Shown piece by piece: positions 46,101 to 54,402 of a stretch of 64,000 bases of DNA. The stretch is from CAWIVH01 sp963839475 (GTDB lineage: Bacteria; Acidobacteriota; UBA6911): positions 434,001 to 498,000 of the forward strand of contig CAWIVH010000013.1 of the NCBI GenBank assembly GCA_963839475.1. The letters run 5' to 3'. The notes below the pieces were generated by a model that was not told the origin of the DNA, did not search any database, and worked only from the letters and a program-made list of their open reading frames with translations. Both the position numbers and the translations under genes were made by a program. Positions within the stretch are counted from its first letter, which is position 1. The number at the start of each line of letters is the position of its first letter.

Positions 46101-48874
46101 ACCGTTCGCACAATCGCATCCAGGCTGAAGAATGCTTCGTATGGGAGACACACAAGCATAAACACCGCCTGAGACAGGTGCCGAAGGGAAGAGCGCAGTG
46201 CGGCCGTGAAATGCTGGCTCAAAAGCACATCGGCCGGCTTCCGGGCGATTTCCAAAAAGGCTCCGATCAAGGCGGGAAACAGGATGATTCCGGCCACTGC
46301 CACCGTCCACAACCAGGCCGGTGACAGGAACATCCAGCCCAGAAGCAGGATGAGGGTAAGCGACGCTTGTTCAAGACTGCGCCGCAGATTGTCGAATATC
46401 TTCCATAGGGACAGTCCCGAGAGCGGGTTTTTAAGGCTGCTCATTTCCGGGCCGGGGACGCAGGGCAGCATCCAGCTGGCAATCTGCCAGTCCCCTCGAA
46501 TCCAGCGGCGCCGTCGGTCCACATCGATGGAGTATCTCGAGGGATATTCCTCATACAGCTGTACGTCACTCACCAGCCCTGCCCGGGCATAACTTCCCTC
46601 GAGAAGATCGTGGCTGAGGATGCGGTTTTCGGGAAAACGTCCTTTTAGCGCCCGCTCAAACGCATCTACCTCATAGATGCCCTTGCCAATGAACGAGCCT
46701 TCGCCAAACAGGTCTTGATAAACATCGGAGACCGCACGGGTGTATGGATCGATGCCCGGTTCGCTCCCGAATAGCCGCGCATACATAGACCGGTTGGTAC
46801 TCGGCAGACTCACTGCCACACGCGGCTGAAGGATGGCAAACCCCTCACAGATACGCTGCTTCCGGTCGTCGTATTGAGCTCGATTCAGCGGGTGCTCCAT
46901 GGTCCCGACCAACTGGCGCGCTGAATCGCGGGGCAGCTGTGTATCGGTGTCGAGCGTTATCACGTACTTGATATTGGAAAGGATGTCGGTAGTACCGACC
47001 ACAACCGAGAAACGTTCCCTTGATTCGCCGCGCAGGAGAGAATTCAATTCCGCGAGCTTCCCTCTTTTTCGCTCGTAACCCATCCAACATCGCTCGAGGG
47101 GGCTCCAACGGCGTGGACGGTGAAAAAGAAAAAAAGAGGTGCTGTTCTCACCCCCGTACTTTTGGTTAAGCTCCCGGATTCTCCGTTCGGCGAGCCGCAA
47201 CATCGGCTCATCTTCAGGGGTTGTCTCGAAGTCGGCATCCCGGAAATCCGTCAGCAAACCGAAGTGCAGGTTGTTATCCCGATTGGCTAGGAATCGGACT
47301 TCGAGCGCTTCGACCAGATCCTCGATATTCTGGAAGCTGGCGAGGATGGTCGGAATAACAACCAGGGTTCGGGATTCTGACGGAATCCCCAGCGAGAAAT
47401 CCATGCGCGGCAGTGGATGCGGCGTCAACAATAAAGTGACCAGCCGATTCACCAGCGCGACTGCCAGATGACTGGTGCATAGAAGTGCAGGGATCCACAG
47501 AAGGGCGAGCGGCCATCCATGAAATCCACCGGCATGCGCTTTCGCCAACAACCCGCCTGAGAGTAGCATCGTGAACAGCGTGATGGCTCCGGCATAGTGG
47601 ATTAGGGGGAACCGGCTGCCCCAGCGCCGGCAAATCTCGGCAACAGACAGGCGCACCTTTACTGCCTTCTCGAGTTGTGGCAAGCCTTTGTCGATCAGGT
47701 AGAATCCAACATGGGCCTCTCGATGGCTGCTGCCTTTGGCGGCTGCGTTTTTGTGGGCTAATTTTATAGCCGCGCGTGCCACGGCTTCTTCGGATAGAGG
47801 GCTGTTCCGCGCCATGCGCTCAACGGCGTGACGATACCGGTCGCGAGTAGCAAAATCCATCCTGCCGTAGGCTCCGCCGGCATCCTCACGGAAGACCAGA
47901 TCCACAACACTCAACGTTTCGACGAACTCCCGCCAGTCCATCGCCCCCAGAAATCGGAGGCTGCCAATGCTGTTGCTGATGCTGACCTGGTCCGCGGCCT
48001 GTTGCTGGTGTTCCGACTGTACCAATTGTTCGATCGTCAGGCCAGACTCGGAGAGCCGATGCTCGATCCAGGTAAGCGGCAATGCTAGGGCGGGGCTCTG
48101 CCCCTGCAGTTGGCGTGCAAATTCCGCAACGAACGGACTCTCCATCGGCGGATTGGACCGCGCCATGTCCGCGGTTACGAGGATGAGACTCTTCGGGTCC
48201 TTCTCGGCGATCTCCATCATCCTTCTGGCCCAATGGTCGGCGCGGTTTCGAGCAATCCTGCCTGCACCCAGCCGTGTTCCGACCCGGCGGAGATTTTCGA
48301 TCAATGCCAGCCTGAGCATGATTGGGATTGCCCATAATTCGCCAAGATTCAGGGAACTTGCCCTCTGATAGGCTGCAACAAAATTAGTGAGGCTTTCCGA
48401 ATCGACCCGACCATCCCCGTGTGAGATCGCCTCCAACGCCAGATCATATACCCGTGGGAATTGGGCAGATGGGCCGTTCACCAGGCGAGGCAATTCCCGG
48501 CAGTAATCCTTGGGCAGATGCCTTTTGGCCGTGCGAATCTGCTCTTCGATTAGATAGAAGTTATCCAGCAGCCATTCCCCCGCGGGGGTAATCTTCCGGT
48601 TGGTTTCAACGGGCTCGAGCAGTAAATTGCGGACTTTGATGAGCACACCCTCATTTTCGGCCAGGCGCGTCAGGAGATGGTCTGGCGCGGGGCCCGAACC
48701 CACGCAATGCGAAACTGCCAGAGTCCTGCCGTGCTGTTGCATCTGGTCGTTGCTGAACAATTCGGATCGCAAAGCAGGCTCGTCCCGCGCAAACATCTCC
48801 GCCTGGATGTTCCGGCCCAGACCCGCTGTGATATGAAGCAGGTTTCCGAAAACCGCCTTGCGCTTCACCTGCAA
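40136..48874 (-). CDS. ndvB: Cyclic beta-1,2-glucan synthase (GT84 plus GH94), NdvB-like
   Basis: A 2,912-residue membrane enzyme that makes cyclic beta-1,2-glucans. Residues 90-200 hold the N-terminal signature (AGEWLLDNFYLIEEQIR, LGELWAIPIMLRLALIENLRR). Two membrane spans lie at about 425-480. The GT84 domain starts at about 500 (LVVIPTILASFQNIEDL), with KYVITLDTDTQLP and the RRRRWIRGDWQI segment, followed by further spans to about 1010. The rest consists of two phosphorylase-like (GH94) regions; the last ends near the C-terminus with GDWNDGMN, a catalytic Asp site of the cellobiose-phosphorylase type, and NPVNHSKSPEGIAAY. The start is taken at the TTG at 48874 after GGAG; a GTG at 48868 is equally possible. 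Cyclic glucans serve osmoadaptation or host interaction. Confidence 0.93.
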   Translation of the reverse strand: MQVKRKAVFGNLLHITAGLGRNIQAEMFARDEPALRSELFSNDQMQQHGRTLAVSHCVGSGPAPDHLLTRLAENEGVLIKVRNLLLEPVETNRKITPAGEWLLDNFYLIEEQIRTAKRHLPKDYCRELPRLVNGPSAQFPRVYDLALEAISHGDGRVDSESLTNFVAAYQRASSLNLGELWAIPIMLRLALIENLRRVGTRLGAGRIARNRADHWARRMMEIAEKDPKSLILVTADMARSNPPMESPFVAEFARQLQGQSPALALPLTWIEHRLSESGLTIEQLVQSEHQQQAADQVSISNSIGSLRFLGAMDWREFVETLSVVDLVFREDAGGAYGRMDFATRDRYRHAVERMARNSPLSEEAVARAAIKLAHKNAAAKGSSHREAHVGFYLIDKGLPQLEKAVKVRLSVAEICRRWGSRFPLIHYAGAITLFTMLLSGGLLAKAHAGGFHGWPLALLWIPALLCTSHLAVALVNRLVTLLLTPHPLPRMDFSLGIPSESRTLVVIPTILASFQNIEDLVEALEVRFLANRDNNLHFGLLTDFRDADFETTPEDEPMLRLAERRIRELNQKYGGENSTSFFLFHRPRRWSPLERCWMGYERKRGKLAELNSLLRGESRERFSVVVGTTDILSNIKYVITLDTDTQLPRDSARQLVGTMEHPLNRAQYDDRKQRICEGFAILQPRVAVSLPSTNRSMYARLFGSEPGIDPYTRAVSDVYQDLFGEGSFIGKGIYEVDAFERALKGRFPENRILSHDLLEGSYARAGLVSDVQLYEEYPSRYSIDVDRRRRWIRGDWQIASWMLPCVPGPEMSSLKNPLSGLSLWKIFDNLRRSLEQASLTLILLLGWMFLSPAWLWTVAVAGIILFPALIGAFLEIARKPADVLLSQHFTAALRSSLRHLSQAVFMLVCLPYEAFFSLDAIVRTVVRMLITHRRLLEWSLSTDPDRNARSSLFASCRYMWFAPALATATGIYLALYRPAALAASVPILGLWFASPAIAWWISRPLARREAKLSTEQTYFLRRLSRKTWSFFEIFVGPDDHWLPPDNFQEHPLEIIGHRTSPTNMGLALLANLSAYDFGYIPARQLLERTENAFGTMGILERYRGHFYNWYDTLSLQPLLPAYVSSVDSGNLAGLLLTLRAGLLELPDQRILPPRFFDGFEDTLKILMEVAGRVAPPELSELRRDLAQAPRPTTLSAARQYLSRLEKSSAALVRALDLDAGRQAKWWANALARQCQGALEELMLLAPWAPLLPEKNPVQEISALEKIPTLHELAGFEAELLPVIEARLQTGGNEEEKAWFGKLRPCILEASRLAHERIAAIGELALRANEFSRMEFDFLYDKARHLLAIGYNVTARRLDSSYYDLLASEARLASFVTIAQGQLPQESWFALGRLLTTTGGDPILLSWGGSMFEYLMPLLVMPSYENTLLDQTCKAVVNRQIEYGKMRGVPWGISESGYNAIDVHLNYQYRAFGVPGLGIRRGLAEDLVVAPYASTLALMVAPEEACRNLQRLAEGGFEGRYGFYEAIDYTPSHQPRGQSHTVVRSFMAHHQGMSLLSLAFLLLERPMQRRFESDPLFQATMLLLQERIPKATAFFSPEDELSESRRISGGPETPIRVFGSPDSAIPEVQLLSNGRYHLMVTNAGGGYSRWKNLAVTRWREDSTCDNWGMFCYIRDIASGEIWSTAYHPTRKGAEKYEAIFSEARAEFRRRDHDIDTHTEIAVSPEDDIELRRVTVTNRSRTRRVIELTSYAEVVLASPESDALHPAFSNLFVQSEIVNRHRAILCTRRPRSLEEPTPWMFHLLGVHGVDIGRISYETDRSQFIGRGNTVANPQSMNGPVDLSGRQGSILDPIVAIRCRITLDPEQSASVNYVSGIGETRDGCLALVERYQDRHLADRVFELAWTHSQVGLRQINATESDAQLYGRMANSILYANSTLRADPGVLVKNRRGQSGLWGYSISGDLPIVLVRIGDAANIDLIRQLVQAHAYWRLKGLSVDLVIWNEDHAGYRQLLHDQIMGLVAAGIEANVTNRPGGIFIRNAEQISNEDRILLESVARVIITDSRGSLADQVNHRRPADVPVPRFVPNRPGRSETRAATASPRRDLIFFNGLGGFTSDGREYVITTEDGQMTPAPWVNVLANPQFGTVVSESGSACTWNENAHEFRLTPWNNDPVSDPSGEAFYIRDEERGHCWSPTPLPSRGKTPYTSRHGFGYSIFEHMERGIRSELKVFVALDAPVKFTSLKVRNESGRACRLSVTGYVEWVLGEMRPKSSMHVVTEIDPASGALFARNPYSTEFADRVAFFDLDNANRTISCDRSEFLGRNGTLRSPAAMFRVRLSGKTGPALDPCAAIQVPFDLADGEEREFIFRLGAGRDEKDASKLAIRFRGGAAVRRALEAVWHYWKRTLGAVHVETPDESLNLLTNGWLLYQTLACRLWARSAFYQPGGAFGFRDQLQDAMALIHAEPQLVREHLLRAAAHQFKDGDVLHWWHPPSGRGVRTHCSDDYLWLPLTTCRYVLSTGDTGVLDEPVPSLEGRQVNADEDSYYDLPGRSGETASLYEHCVRAIERGLRFGEHGLPLIGSGDWNDGMNLVGVQGRGESVWLGFFLYEVLMRFAEVARGRADDSFANRCLSEASQVKLNIERNGWDGAWYRRAYFDDGTPLGSASNPECQIDSIAQSWSVLSGGSDAWRSRMAMEAVDKRLVRRDHGLIQLLDPPFDKSNLNPGYIKGYVPGVRENGGQYTHGAIWAAMAFAALGDNRRAWELFGIINPVNHSKSPEGIAAYKVEPYVVAADVYAVSPHTGRGGWTWYTGSAGWMYRLIVESLLGLRLEVDKLHFTPCLPAEWKEFKLHYRYRETVYHISVLQSSAAQNGTVVTVDGVKRGDNVIPLVDDRQEHIVEVRTQVMPGQSNPSMVR

Positions 48875-49315
48875 TTTGGAGATCTCCTACCGATACGTTC
48901 AAAAGATGGGGGTGAGCAGGATCTGAGCGACGAGGACCCGACCAAAGCGATGAAGACAATATAATTCCGGGAAAGCCCTCACCTATGTCTCGGACATTTC
49001 CTCAGATCGATCGCAGAATCCTGCGCTTCTAGGTTGTTCTCATTGACTTTCCGTCCTCTACGGGTACTCCGGGTCGGTGCGGATCACCTTATTTATTACC
49101 ATATGGGGGTATCACGAGGCAGTGCAGTAAAGCTCACACGGGTGGTCAATATTGACCAGAGTTATGAGCGGTAGTGAACTGACATGCGAAGCGCGCCAGC
49201 TTATAAGGAAACTGGTTCTTATCGCCAGCTCGATGCTCGGCTGAAAGCAATGAGGCAAGCCGAGTGCGGGAATCTGTTGTAGCTAACCTCGCTGCATGGT
49301 TAGTCGGAGGCAATT
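48875..49315. other. Divergent intergenic region
   Basis: About 440 bases between the cyclic glucan synthase and the slipin gene, which point away from each other. No coding signal, hairpin or repeat found. Confidence 0.45.
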
Positions 49316-50071
49316 ATGGATTCTGCAATGTTCTGGCTCGTAGGCATATCCATCGTTATTCTCTATTTTTTAAGCACGGTCAACATTCTTAGGGAATACG
49401 AGCGAGGCGTGGTCTTTAGACTAGGCCGTCTTCTGCCTGAGGCCATGGGACCGGGGCTGGTTTTCATATTCTGGCCCGTTTACAGGATGGTCCGTGTCAG
49501 CCTGCGCACCGTAACTCTGGAAGTTCCGCCCCAGGACATCATTTCCCGCGACAACGTTTCCTTGAAGGTGAACGCGATCATTTATTTCCGAGTCTTGAAT
49601 GCGCCGCGGGCCATCGTGGAAGTCGAGAATTACCTCTACGCAACCTCGCAGCTGGCGCAAACGACCTTGCGCTCGGTGCTCGGCCAGGTTGATTTGGACG
49701 ATTTGCTGAGCCGGCGGGAGACGCTCAATGTCAAGCTCCAGGCGATTCTCGATCAGCACACGGACGCATGGGGGATCAAGGTGAGTCTTGTGGAGGTCAA
49801 GCAGGTTGATCTTCCCCAGGAAATGCAGCGTGCCATGGCCAAGCAGGCCGAAGCGGAACGGGAGAAAAGGGCCAAGATCATTCACGCGGACGGCGAGTGT
49901 ATGGCAGCGGCGAAACTGGCAGAGGCCGCCGGCATTATAAACAAGGAGCCGGTAGCCCTTCAGTTGCGCTATCTGCAGACCTTGACCGAAATCGGGGTAG
50001 AGAAGAATACGACTGTGGTCTTCCCAGTTCCAATCGACATTCTCAAGAACTGGATGCGAGGCAGCACCTAG
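49316..50071 (+). CDS. Slipin (SPFH/stomatin-like) membrane protein
   Basis: A 251-residue prohibitin/stomatin-type protein. An N-terminal span (about residues 5-24) anchors it, followed by VNILREYERGVVFRLGRLL, the SPFH start, then EVPPQDIISRDNVSLKVNAIIYFRV and the helical QTTLRSVLGQVDLDDLLSRRE. The C-terminal half is a charged helix rich in Ala/Glu/Lys (MQRAMAKQAEAEREKRAKI), the oligomerisation region. Slipins form membrane microdomains and often accompany membrane proteases (NfeD-type); no NfeD is adjacent. An AGGCAATT site precedes the ATG. It starts a run of plus-strand genes with a small heat-shock protein, a signalling protein and, on the opposite strand, an intramembrane protease. Confidence 0.92.
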   Translation: MDSAMFWLVGISIVILYFLSTVNILREYERGVVFRLGRLLPEAMGPGLVFIFWPVYRMVRVSLRTVTLEVPPQDIISRDNVSLKVNAIIYFRVLNAPRAIVEVENYLYATSQLAQTTLRSVLGQVDLDDLLSRRETLNVKLQAILDQHTDAWGIKVSLVEVKQVDLPQEMQRAMAKQAEAEREKRAKIIHADGECMAAAKLAEAAGIINKEPVALQLRYLQTLTEIGVEKNTTVVFPVPIDILKNWMRGST

Positions 50072-50267
50072 CTGCCTGGTGATGTACGGGGCACTGCTAT
50101 CATTGACCAATGGAGGAGTGACCGCTGGTTGGGGTTCGGATCTCATTCAGGCGAAATGGTACGGAAAGGGGAATTCAGAAGCAGAACACGAAGCATGCCT
50201 GGCGCTCATTTTCGAGCCGTTGCGCCCGGAACCCCCTTATTAAATGTTCTAGAAGGAGGGTGTCAAA

Positions 50268-50609
50268 ATGCCAGAGTATCGAATCAAGGTTGCACCGAAC
50301 ACGGTAGCGTATGCGGATCCAGAGAACCACAAACTAATAGTGGAATTCGCCATACCGGGAGCGCCAACGGAAACCATCGATGTGAAGATCCTGGAAGACA
50401 GCATCCACCTGACAGCGCCGGCAAGGGACGTTGAGTATGTGTCCGCACTGGCTTTAGCCTGGCCGGTGAAACCTGCCAAAGCTGAAGCGACCTACGAGCA
50501 CGGCCTGCTCCGAATCGAGGTGCCCTTCAAAGATCCGATGGAAGATGCTGTGAAGGTTGCCATCAAAGCAGGTGGCGTGGAGACCAAGGCCAAAATAATT
50601 GAAGCCTGA
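50268..50609 (+). CDS. Hsp20/alpha-crystallin-like small heat-shock protein
   Basis: A 113-residue protein with an alpha-crystallin-type beta-sandwich: HKLIVEFAIPGAPTETIDVKI, HLTAPARDVEYVSALALAWP, and GLLRIEVPFKDP with the conserved LRIEVP segment corresponding to the 'L.I..PK' strand of the family. The N- and C-terminal arms are short. These proteins hold unfolded proteins without ATP. A strong AGAAGGAGGG site precedes the ATG and a hairpin terminator follows, so it may be a single-gene unit. It sits 200 bases after the slipin gene. Confidence 0.82.
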   Translation: MPEYRIKVAPNTVAYADPENHKLIVEFAIPGAPTETIDVKILEDSIHLTAPARDVEYVSALALAWPVKPAKAEATYEHGLLRIEVPFKDPMEDAVKVAIKAGGVETKAKIIEA

Positions 50610-50635
50610 TGATCCGTTAACTTATTGGGCTTATG

Positions 50636-50674
50636 AACGAGACAGCCGGGTCTTGCTGCTTGGGTTGTCTCGTT
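50636..50674 (+). terminator. Rho-independent terminator after the Hsp20 gene
   Basis: Perfect 9-base stem AACGAGACA (50636-50644) with TGTCTCGTT (50666-50674) and a 21-base loop. Only a short T-stretch follows. Confidence 0.7.
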
Positions 50675-50720
50675 TGATGTTAACAGCAGATTAGCTCACT
50701 CACGCGGCCGGGGGATACAC

Positions 50721-52559
50721 GTGGGCGAAATATCCAATGCCGAGTCGGATTTCGGATCGGCGGGATCACGGAATGAACCCATCCGGGAGATCAGAGACTT
50801 GAACCGAGCGGAAGGCAAAAGGAACCTCTCCATTCTCAGGACGGGTGCTGAGCAAAAAGCCGAAGGTGCCGGCCAACTCGCGTCGAAATTGAGGAACTCC
50901 TGGCTGAGTCTCAAGGAAACGCGGGAGCGATTCGCGAGTGCGTTCGGCAATGCGCCGATCGGAATGGCACTGGTTGATCTGAATGGCTGCTGGTTGCAGG
51001 TCAACGATGCTTTCTGCCGCATCACGGGCTATTCGGAGTCCGAACTTAACGCCGCAACACTCAAGTCGCTTATTCATCCGGAAGACGTGGATCTGGATCG
51101 GTTTTTCCTTCAACAACTGCTCGAAGGAAAGATCCCGAGCTACCAGATTGAAAGGCGCTGCCGCCATTTCTGGGGCCACTATTTCTGGATGTTGGAGACG
51201 GTCTCGCTTGTCCGCGACCGGGAGGGCAGGTCCCTTTATCTAATCACGCAGTTTCAAGACATATCCGAGCGTAAAGAACAGGCCCGACGTCTGGAGTTCC
51301 TCGTCGGCCACGATTTCCTAACGGGATTGTATAACCGGAGGCACTTCGAGCAGGCGCTCGCGCATGAGGTGGAGCGGGCGGCTCGTTATGGTGTTCCAGG
51401 GGCCGTGCTTTTGATCGATTTGGACAATTTCAAGGAGGTAAACGACACGTTTGGTCACATGGCAGGCGATGATCTGCTCAAAGGAATCGGGGGCTTGTTG
51501 AGACACCGCATGCGCCACACAGATACACTTGCACGGGTCGGAGGCGACGAATTCGCTATATTGCTTCCACAGATCGGCGCTGAGCAGGCGCAGATCGTAG
51601 CCGATGAATTCGTTAAGGCACTAAGTCGGCAGACAGCGGTGCTGGCCAACCAATCCATCAGCATTACGGCAAGCGTGGGCGTTGCCCTGTTCAACGGGCT
51701 CGGCGCAACAGACGTGCTGGCGCAAGCCGATCTGGCCATGTACGAAGCCAAGCAGGCTGGACGGAATCGATTCGTCCTTTGCCGGCCGGATACGGTTGGA
51801 ACGGATCCTGAATCATCATGCCATACGGAGGCCAGTCGAATCCGCCAGGCGATCCAGGAGGAGCAGTTCGCTCTCTTTTGGCAGCCGATCAGTAATCTTG
51901 AGACAATGAAGATTGACCATTACGAAATTCTGTTGCGACTTCCCGGATTTGATGATTCCGGATATCTCCTGCCAAGTTCGTTTCTTTATGTTGCTGAACG
52001 CTTCGCACTGATCAGTGCAATCGACGGTTGGGTTGTACGAAAAGCGATCGCGCTCATTGCTGCGCACTCACGGGCAGGACGAAAGCTGGTGCTCCATGTC
52101 AATTTTTCGGGCAAGTCTATCTGCGATCCAAAATTCGCGGGGATCGTCGAGGCGGCCCTTGCGGAGGGGGGAATAGATCCTGCGTGCCTGGTGTTGGAGA
52201 TAACCGAAACCGCGGCGGTCGCGAATCTGGAGCAGGCCAGGGTTTTTGCCGATCGACTTCGCAGCCGCGGCTGCCAGCTCGCATTGGATGACTTTGGCGC
52301 GGGATTTGCCTCCTTTTATCATCTCAAGAATTTCCCTTTCGACTATCTCAAGATCGACGGCGAGTTCATCCGAGATCTCAGCGCCAGCCCGGTGAACCGG
52401 CTGGTGGTCCAGGCCATCGTCGGAATCGCACGGGGAATGGGCAAAAAAACCATCGCCGAGTTTGTCGGAGATGCGGGCACGGCCAGCATCCTCCGCGATG
52501 CCGGCGTCGATTATGCACAAGGCTATCACATAGGCCCGCCGCTGCTGATAACGTGTTGA
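50721..52559 (+). CDS. PAS-GGDEF-EAL cyclic-di-GMP signalling protein
   Basis: A 612-residue cytoplasmic protein without membrane spans. A PAS domain lies at about residues 70-185 (FASAFGNAPIGMALVDLNGCW, ITQFQDISERKE). The GGDEF domain follows (about 190-360) with an intact GGDEF motif at 274-278 and LTGLYNRRHF, so diguanylate cyclase activity is possible. The EAL domain starts near 380 with EILLRL in place of EALLR, and keeps the VNFSG, ETA, DDFGAG, LKIDGEFI and EFV metal and catalytic sites, so phosphodiesterase activity is also plausible. The GTG start at 50721 follows GGGGGA. It may act by PAS-sensed switching. Downstream lies the Sm-like gene. Confidence 0.93.
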   Translation: MGEISNAESDFGSAGSRNEPIREIRDLNRAEGKRNLSILRTGAEQKAEGAGQLASKLRNSWLSLKETRERFASAFGNAPIGMALVDLNGCWLQVNDAFCRITGYSESELNAATLKSLIHPEDVDLDRFFLQQLLEGKIPSYQIERRCRHFWGHYFWMLETVSLVRDREGRSLYLITQFQDISERKEQARRLEFLVGHDFLTGLYNRRHFEQALAHEVERAARYGVPGAVLLIDLDNFKEVNDTFGHMAGDDLLKGIGGLLRHRMRHTDTLARVGGDEFAILLPQIGAEQAQIVADEFVKALSRQTAVLANQSISITASVGVALFNGLGATDVLAQADLAMYEAKQAGRNRFVLCRPDTVGTDPESSCHTEASRIRQAIQEEQFALFWQPISNLETMKIDHYEILLRLPGFDDSGYLLPSSFLYVAERFALISAIDGWVVRKAIALIAAHSRAGRKLVLHVNFSGKSICDPKFAGIVEAALAEGGIDPACLVLEITETAAVANLEQARVFADRLRSRGCQLALDDFGAGFASFYHLKNFPFDYLKIDGEFIRDLSASPVNRLVVQAIVGIARGMGKKTIAEFVGDAGTASILRDAGVDYAQGYHIGPPLLITC

Positions 52560-52616
52560 AAAAGGGTAGCGTCATTATTTCGGCTCGCCTAGTTCATACA
52601 TGAATGGAGCGCTATC

Positions 52617-52847
52617 ATGCGGGACGACCTCTCCGATTTCCAGGTGCTTTTCGGCCAGAACCTCGGACGGCACGTTATTATCACCTTCTCAAGCGGCAAA
52701 AATATCAGCGGCAAGGTGAAGGCCGCCAGCGGATCTTTTGTCGAACTCGAGGATCCCAACTTGCATGTGTCCTATGACCACATTGCATATTTCGAGTTCA
52801 GCAAGTCAGATCCGCAAGGGTGGAATCGATTTCCGCGCGAAGATTAG
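52617..52847 (+). CDS. 76-residue protein of possible Sm-like fold
   Basis: A short protein whose central part, NLGRHVIITFSSGKNISGKV then KAASGSFVELEDP and VSYDHIAYFEF, has the strand-by-strand pattern of a small Sm/SH3-like barrel: a strand with basic residues, a G-x-x-x-G turn, a hydrophobic strand ending in an acidic loop, and a last strand ending with aromatic residues. The match is by pattern only; no close family is recognised. It starts after GGAGCG, ends with a polar tail and lies 58 bases after the cyclic-di-GMP gene, probably in the same transcript. An RNA- or nucleotide-binding role is possible but untested. Confidence 0.6.
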   Translation: MRDDLSDFQVLFGQNLGRHVIITFSSGKNISGKVKAASGSFVELEDPNLHVSYDHIAYFEFSKSDPQGWNRFPRED

Positions 52848-53126
52848 CCTCTTGCTGTTGTCATACAGTCGTGCCGTACGACCCTGACGGCGCCACTGTG
52901 AACCGTCAATCCGTCGTTATCGCTATAATCGACGAAGCCCAATTTCCTGAACCTATTCCATGCCGCCGTTTTGCAGAGGGTATGCAGTAACATGTGACGC
53001 CGCCGCGCCGCTGATCAGCTTTGTGGATAATCTTGCGTACGGAGCTACATCCGTGTGGACTGCAAGGCATACGTGGACTTCAAGATTCAATGGGGCAATG
53101 GCTACAATGGAGCAAAGTCACGATCC

Positions 53127-54242
53127 TCATGCGCGACTCGGCGCGGTGACTCTCGAGTTCCCGCCGCGCTCCCTGAGTGCAGCCTGGATCATTAGGAACT
53201 CGCCTACGTTGCCGGCGGTGACGATGCCGACCAGCAACTCGCCCTGAATCACCGGCAGAGAGTGGCATTCGCATTCCTGCAAGCGGGCGAAGACCGTCTC
53301 GGCCATCTCCGAGGGGTCGGCAGTCCGGAATTGCCGCTGCATAACCTCGGCGATGGAGGTGTTCTGACCGCGCTGGGCCAGTGCCTTCATCAAGTCGGTA
53401 CGGGTGAGTACGCCAACCAGATGCCCGTCTTCCAGGACAGGGAAATCCTCCTGAAATCCAGCAAGGATGTGCTCTACTGCGTTTGTCAGCGGGTCTTGCG
53501 GTGCAAGCGTCCGGAAGTCGGTGATCATCACATGGCGGATCGGGATTCCGCCCAGCGCCGATTTGATCTGCACCATGCTGGCCTCTCCCGCGGCGCCCAT
53601 CCACACAAACAACGCTATGAATACCAGGAATGGATTGGTGAACAGCCCCACAAAGCCGAACACCAATGCCAACCCCTGACCGGTGGCGGCGGCGATTTGC
53701 GTGGCGCGCAAATAATCCATGCGCATCGCCAGCAAGGATCGCAATACACGCCCGCCGTCCATAGGGAATGCGGGAATCAGATTGAACACGGCCAGCATCA
53801 CATTCACCCACATCAGGCTGGCCAGGAACTTCCCACCCACCGGACGCACATCCATCAGCGCCGTCAGCGTTATTGAGGGCATGAACCCAACAAACAAGAC
53901 TGCGGCCAGGACCACATTGACCGCGGGGCCAGCCAGCGCCACCAGCAGTTCCTGCTTTGGATCGTCGGGCATCCGCTCCAGCCGCGCCATTCCGCCGATG
54001 GGCAAAAGCGTAATGTCGCGCGTTCGGATGCCGAAGCGGCGCGCCATCAGGGCGTGGCCCAATTCGTGCAGGACCACGATTCCAAACAGCGCGATGATGA
54101 AGATTACCCCTGACCATGCATCCGCGATGCTGAACCGTTGGATGTAATGACTCACCCCTACCCATCCCAGCAAAATCAGAAATGTCGCATGCATGTACAC
54201 GTCAATGCCCGCAATGCGCATGAACTTCCAGGACCATTTCAT
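53127..54242 (-). CDS. Site-2 protease (M50 family) with C-terminal CBS domains
   Basis: A 371-residue intramembrane zinc metalloprotease. The HELGH motif at residues 59-63 holds two zinc ligands, and the third is in the later NLIPAFPMDGGRV (Asp), all within about six membrane spans. The last ~130 residues form a pair of CBS motifs (VMITDFRTLAPQDPLTNAV with DFPVLEDGHLVGVLTRTDL, then VMQRQFRTADPSEMAETVF with LPVIQGELLVGIVTAGNV), which bind nucleotides and could gate the protease. This architecture matches SpoIVFB-like and related M50 proteins. It ends 280 bases from the Sm-like gene, convergent to it. A role in membrane stress signalling is inference. Confidence 0.92.
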   Translation of the reverse strand: MKWSWKFMRIAGIDVYMHATFLILLGWVGVSHYIQRFSIADAWSGVIFIIALFGIVVLHELGHALMARRFGIRTRDITLLPIGGMARLERMPDDPKQELLVALAGPAVNVVLAAVLFVGFMPSITLTALMDVRPVGGKFLASLMWVNVMLAVFNLIPAFPMDGGRVLRSLLAMRMDYLRATQIAAATGQGLALVFGFVGLFTNPFLVFIALFVWMGAAGEASMVQIKSALGGIPIRHVMITDFRTLAPQDPLTNAVEHILAGFQEDFPVLEDGHLVGVLTRTDLMKALAQRGQNTSIAEVMQRQFRTADPSEMAETVFARLQECECHSLPVIQGELLVGIVTAGNVGEFLMIQAALRERGGNSRVTAPSRA

Positions 54243-54402
54243 CAGAAACCTCTTTCTCGGGTAGTACTTGCACCGGTCCGATGGCTACCGGTCATACAGT
54301 ACGACGTTTTGCAGACCGCTGTGTCCTGTCAGACTGCCGCTGTCACCGCGGTCGCGGTTGACATGACGATACCTGTCTGCCCTGAAAAGCGAACCCGTTC
54401 AG

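Noticed and set aside
53080..54165. A 361-residue minus-strand frame overlapping the M50 protease gene
   Set aside because: It is a shifted frame of the same DNA; the M50 frame has HELGH and CBS motifs, this one has none.
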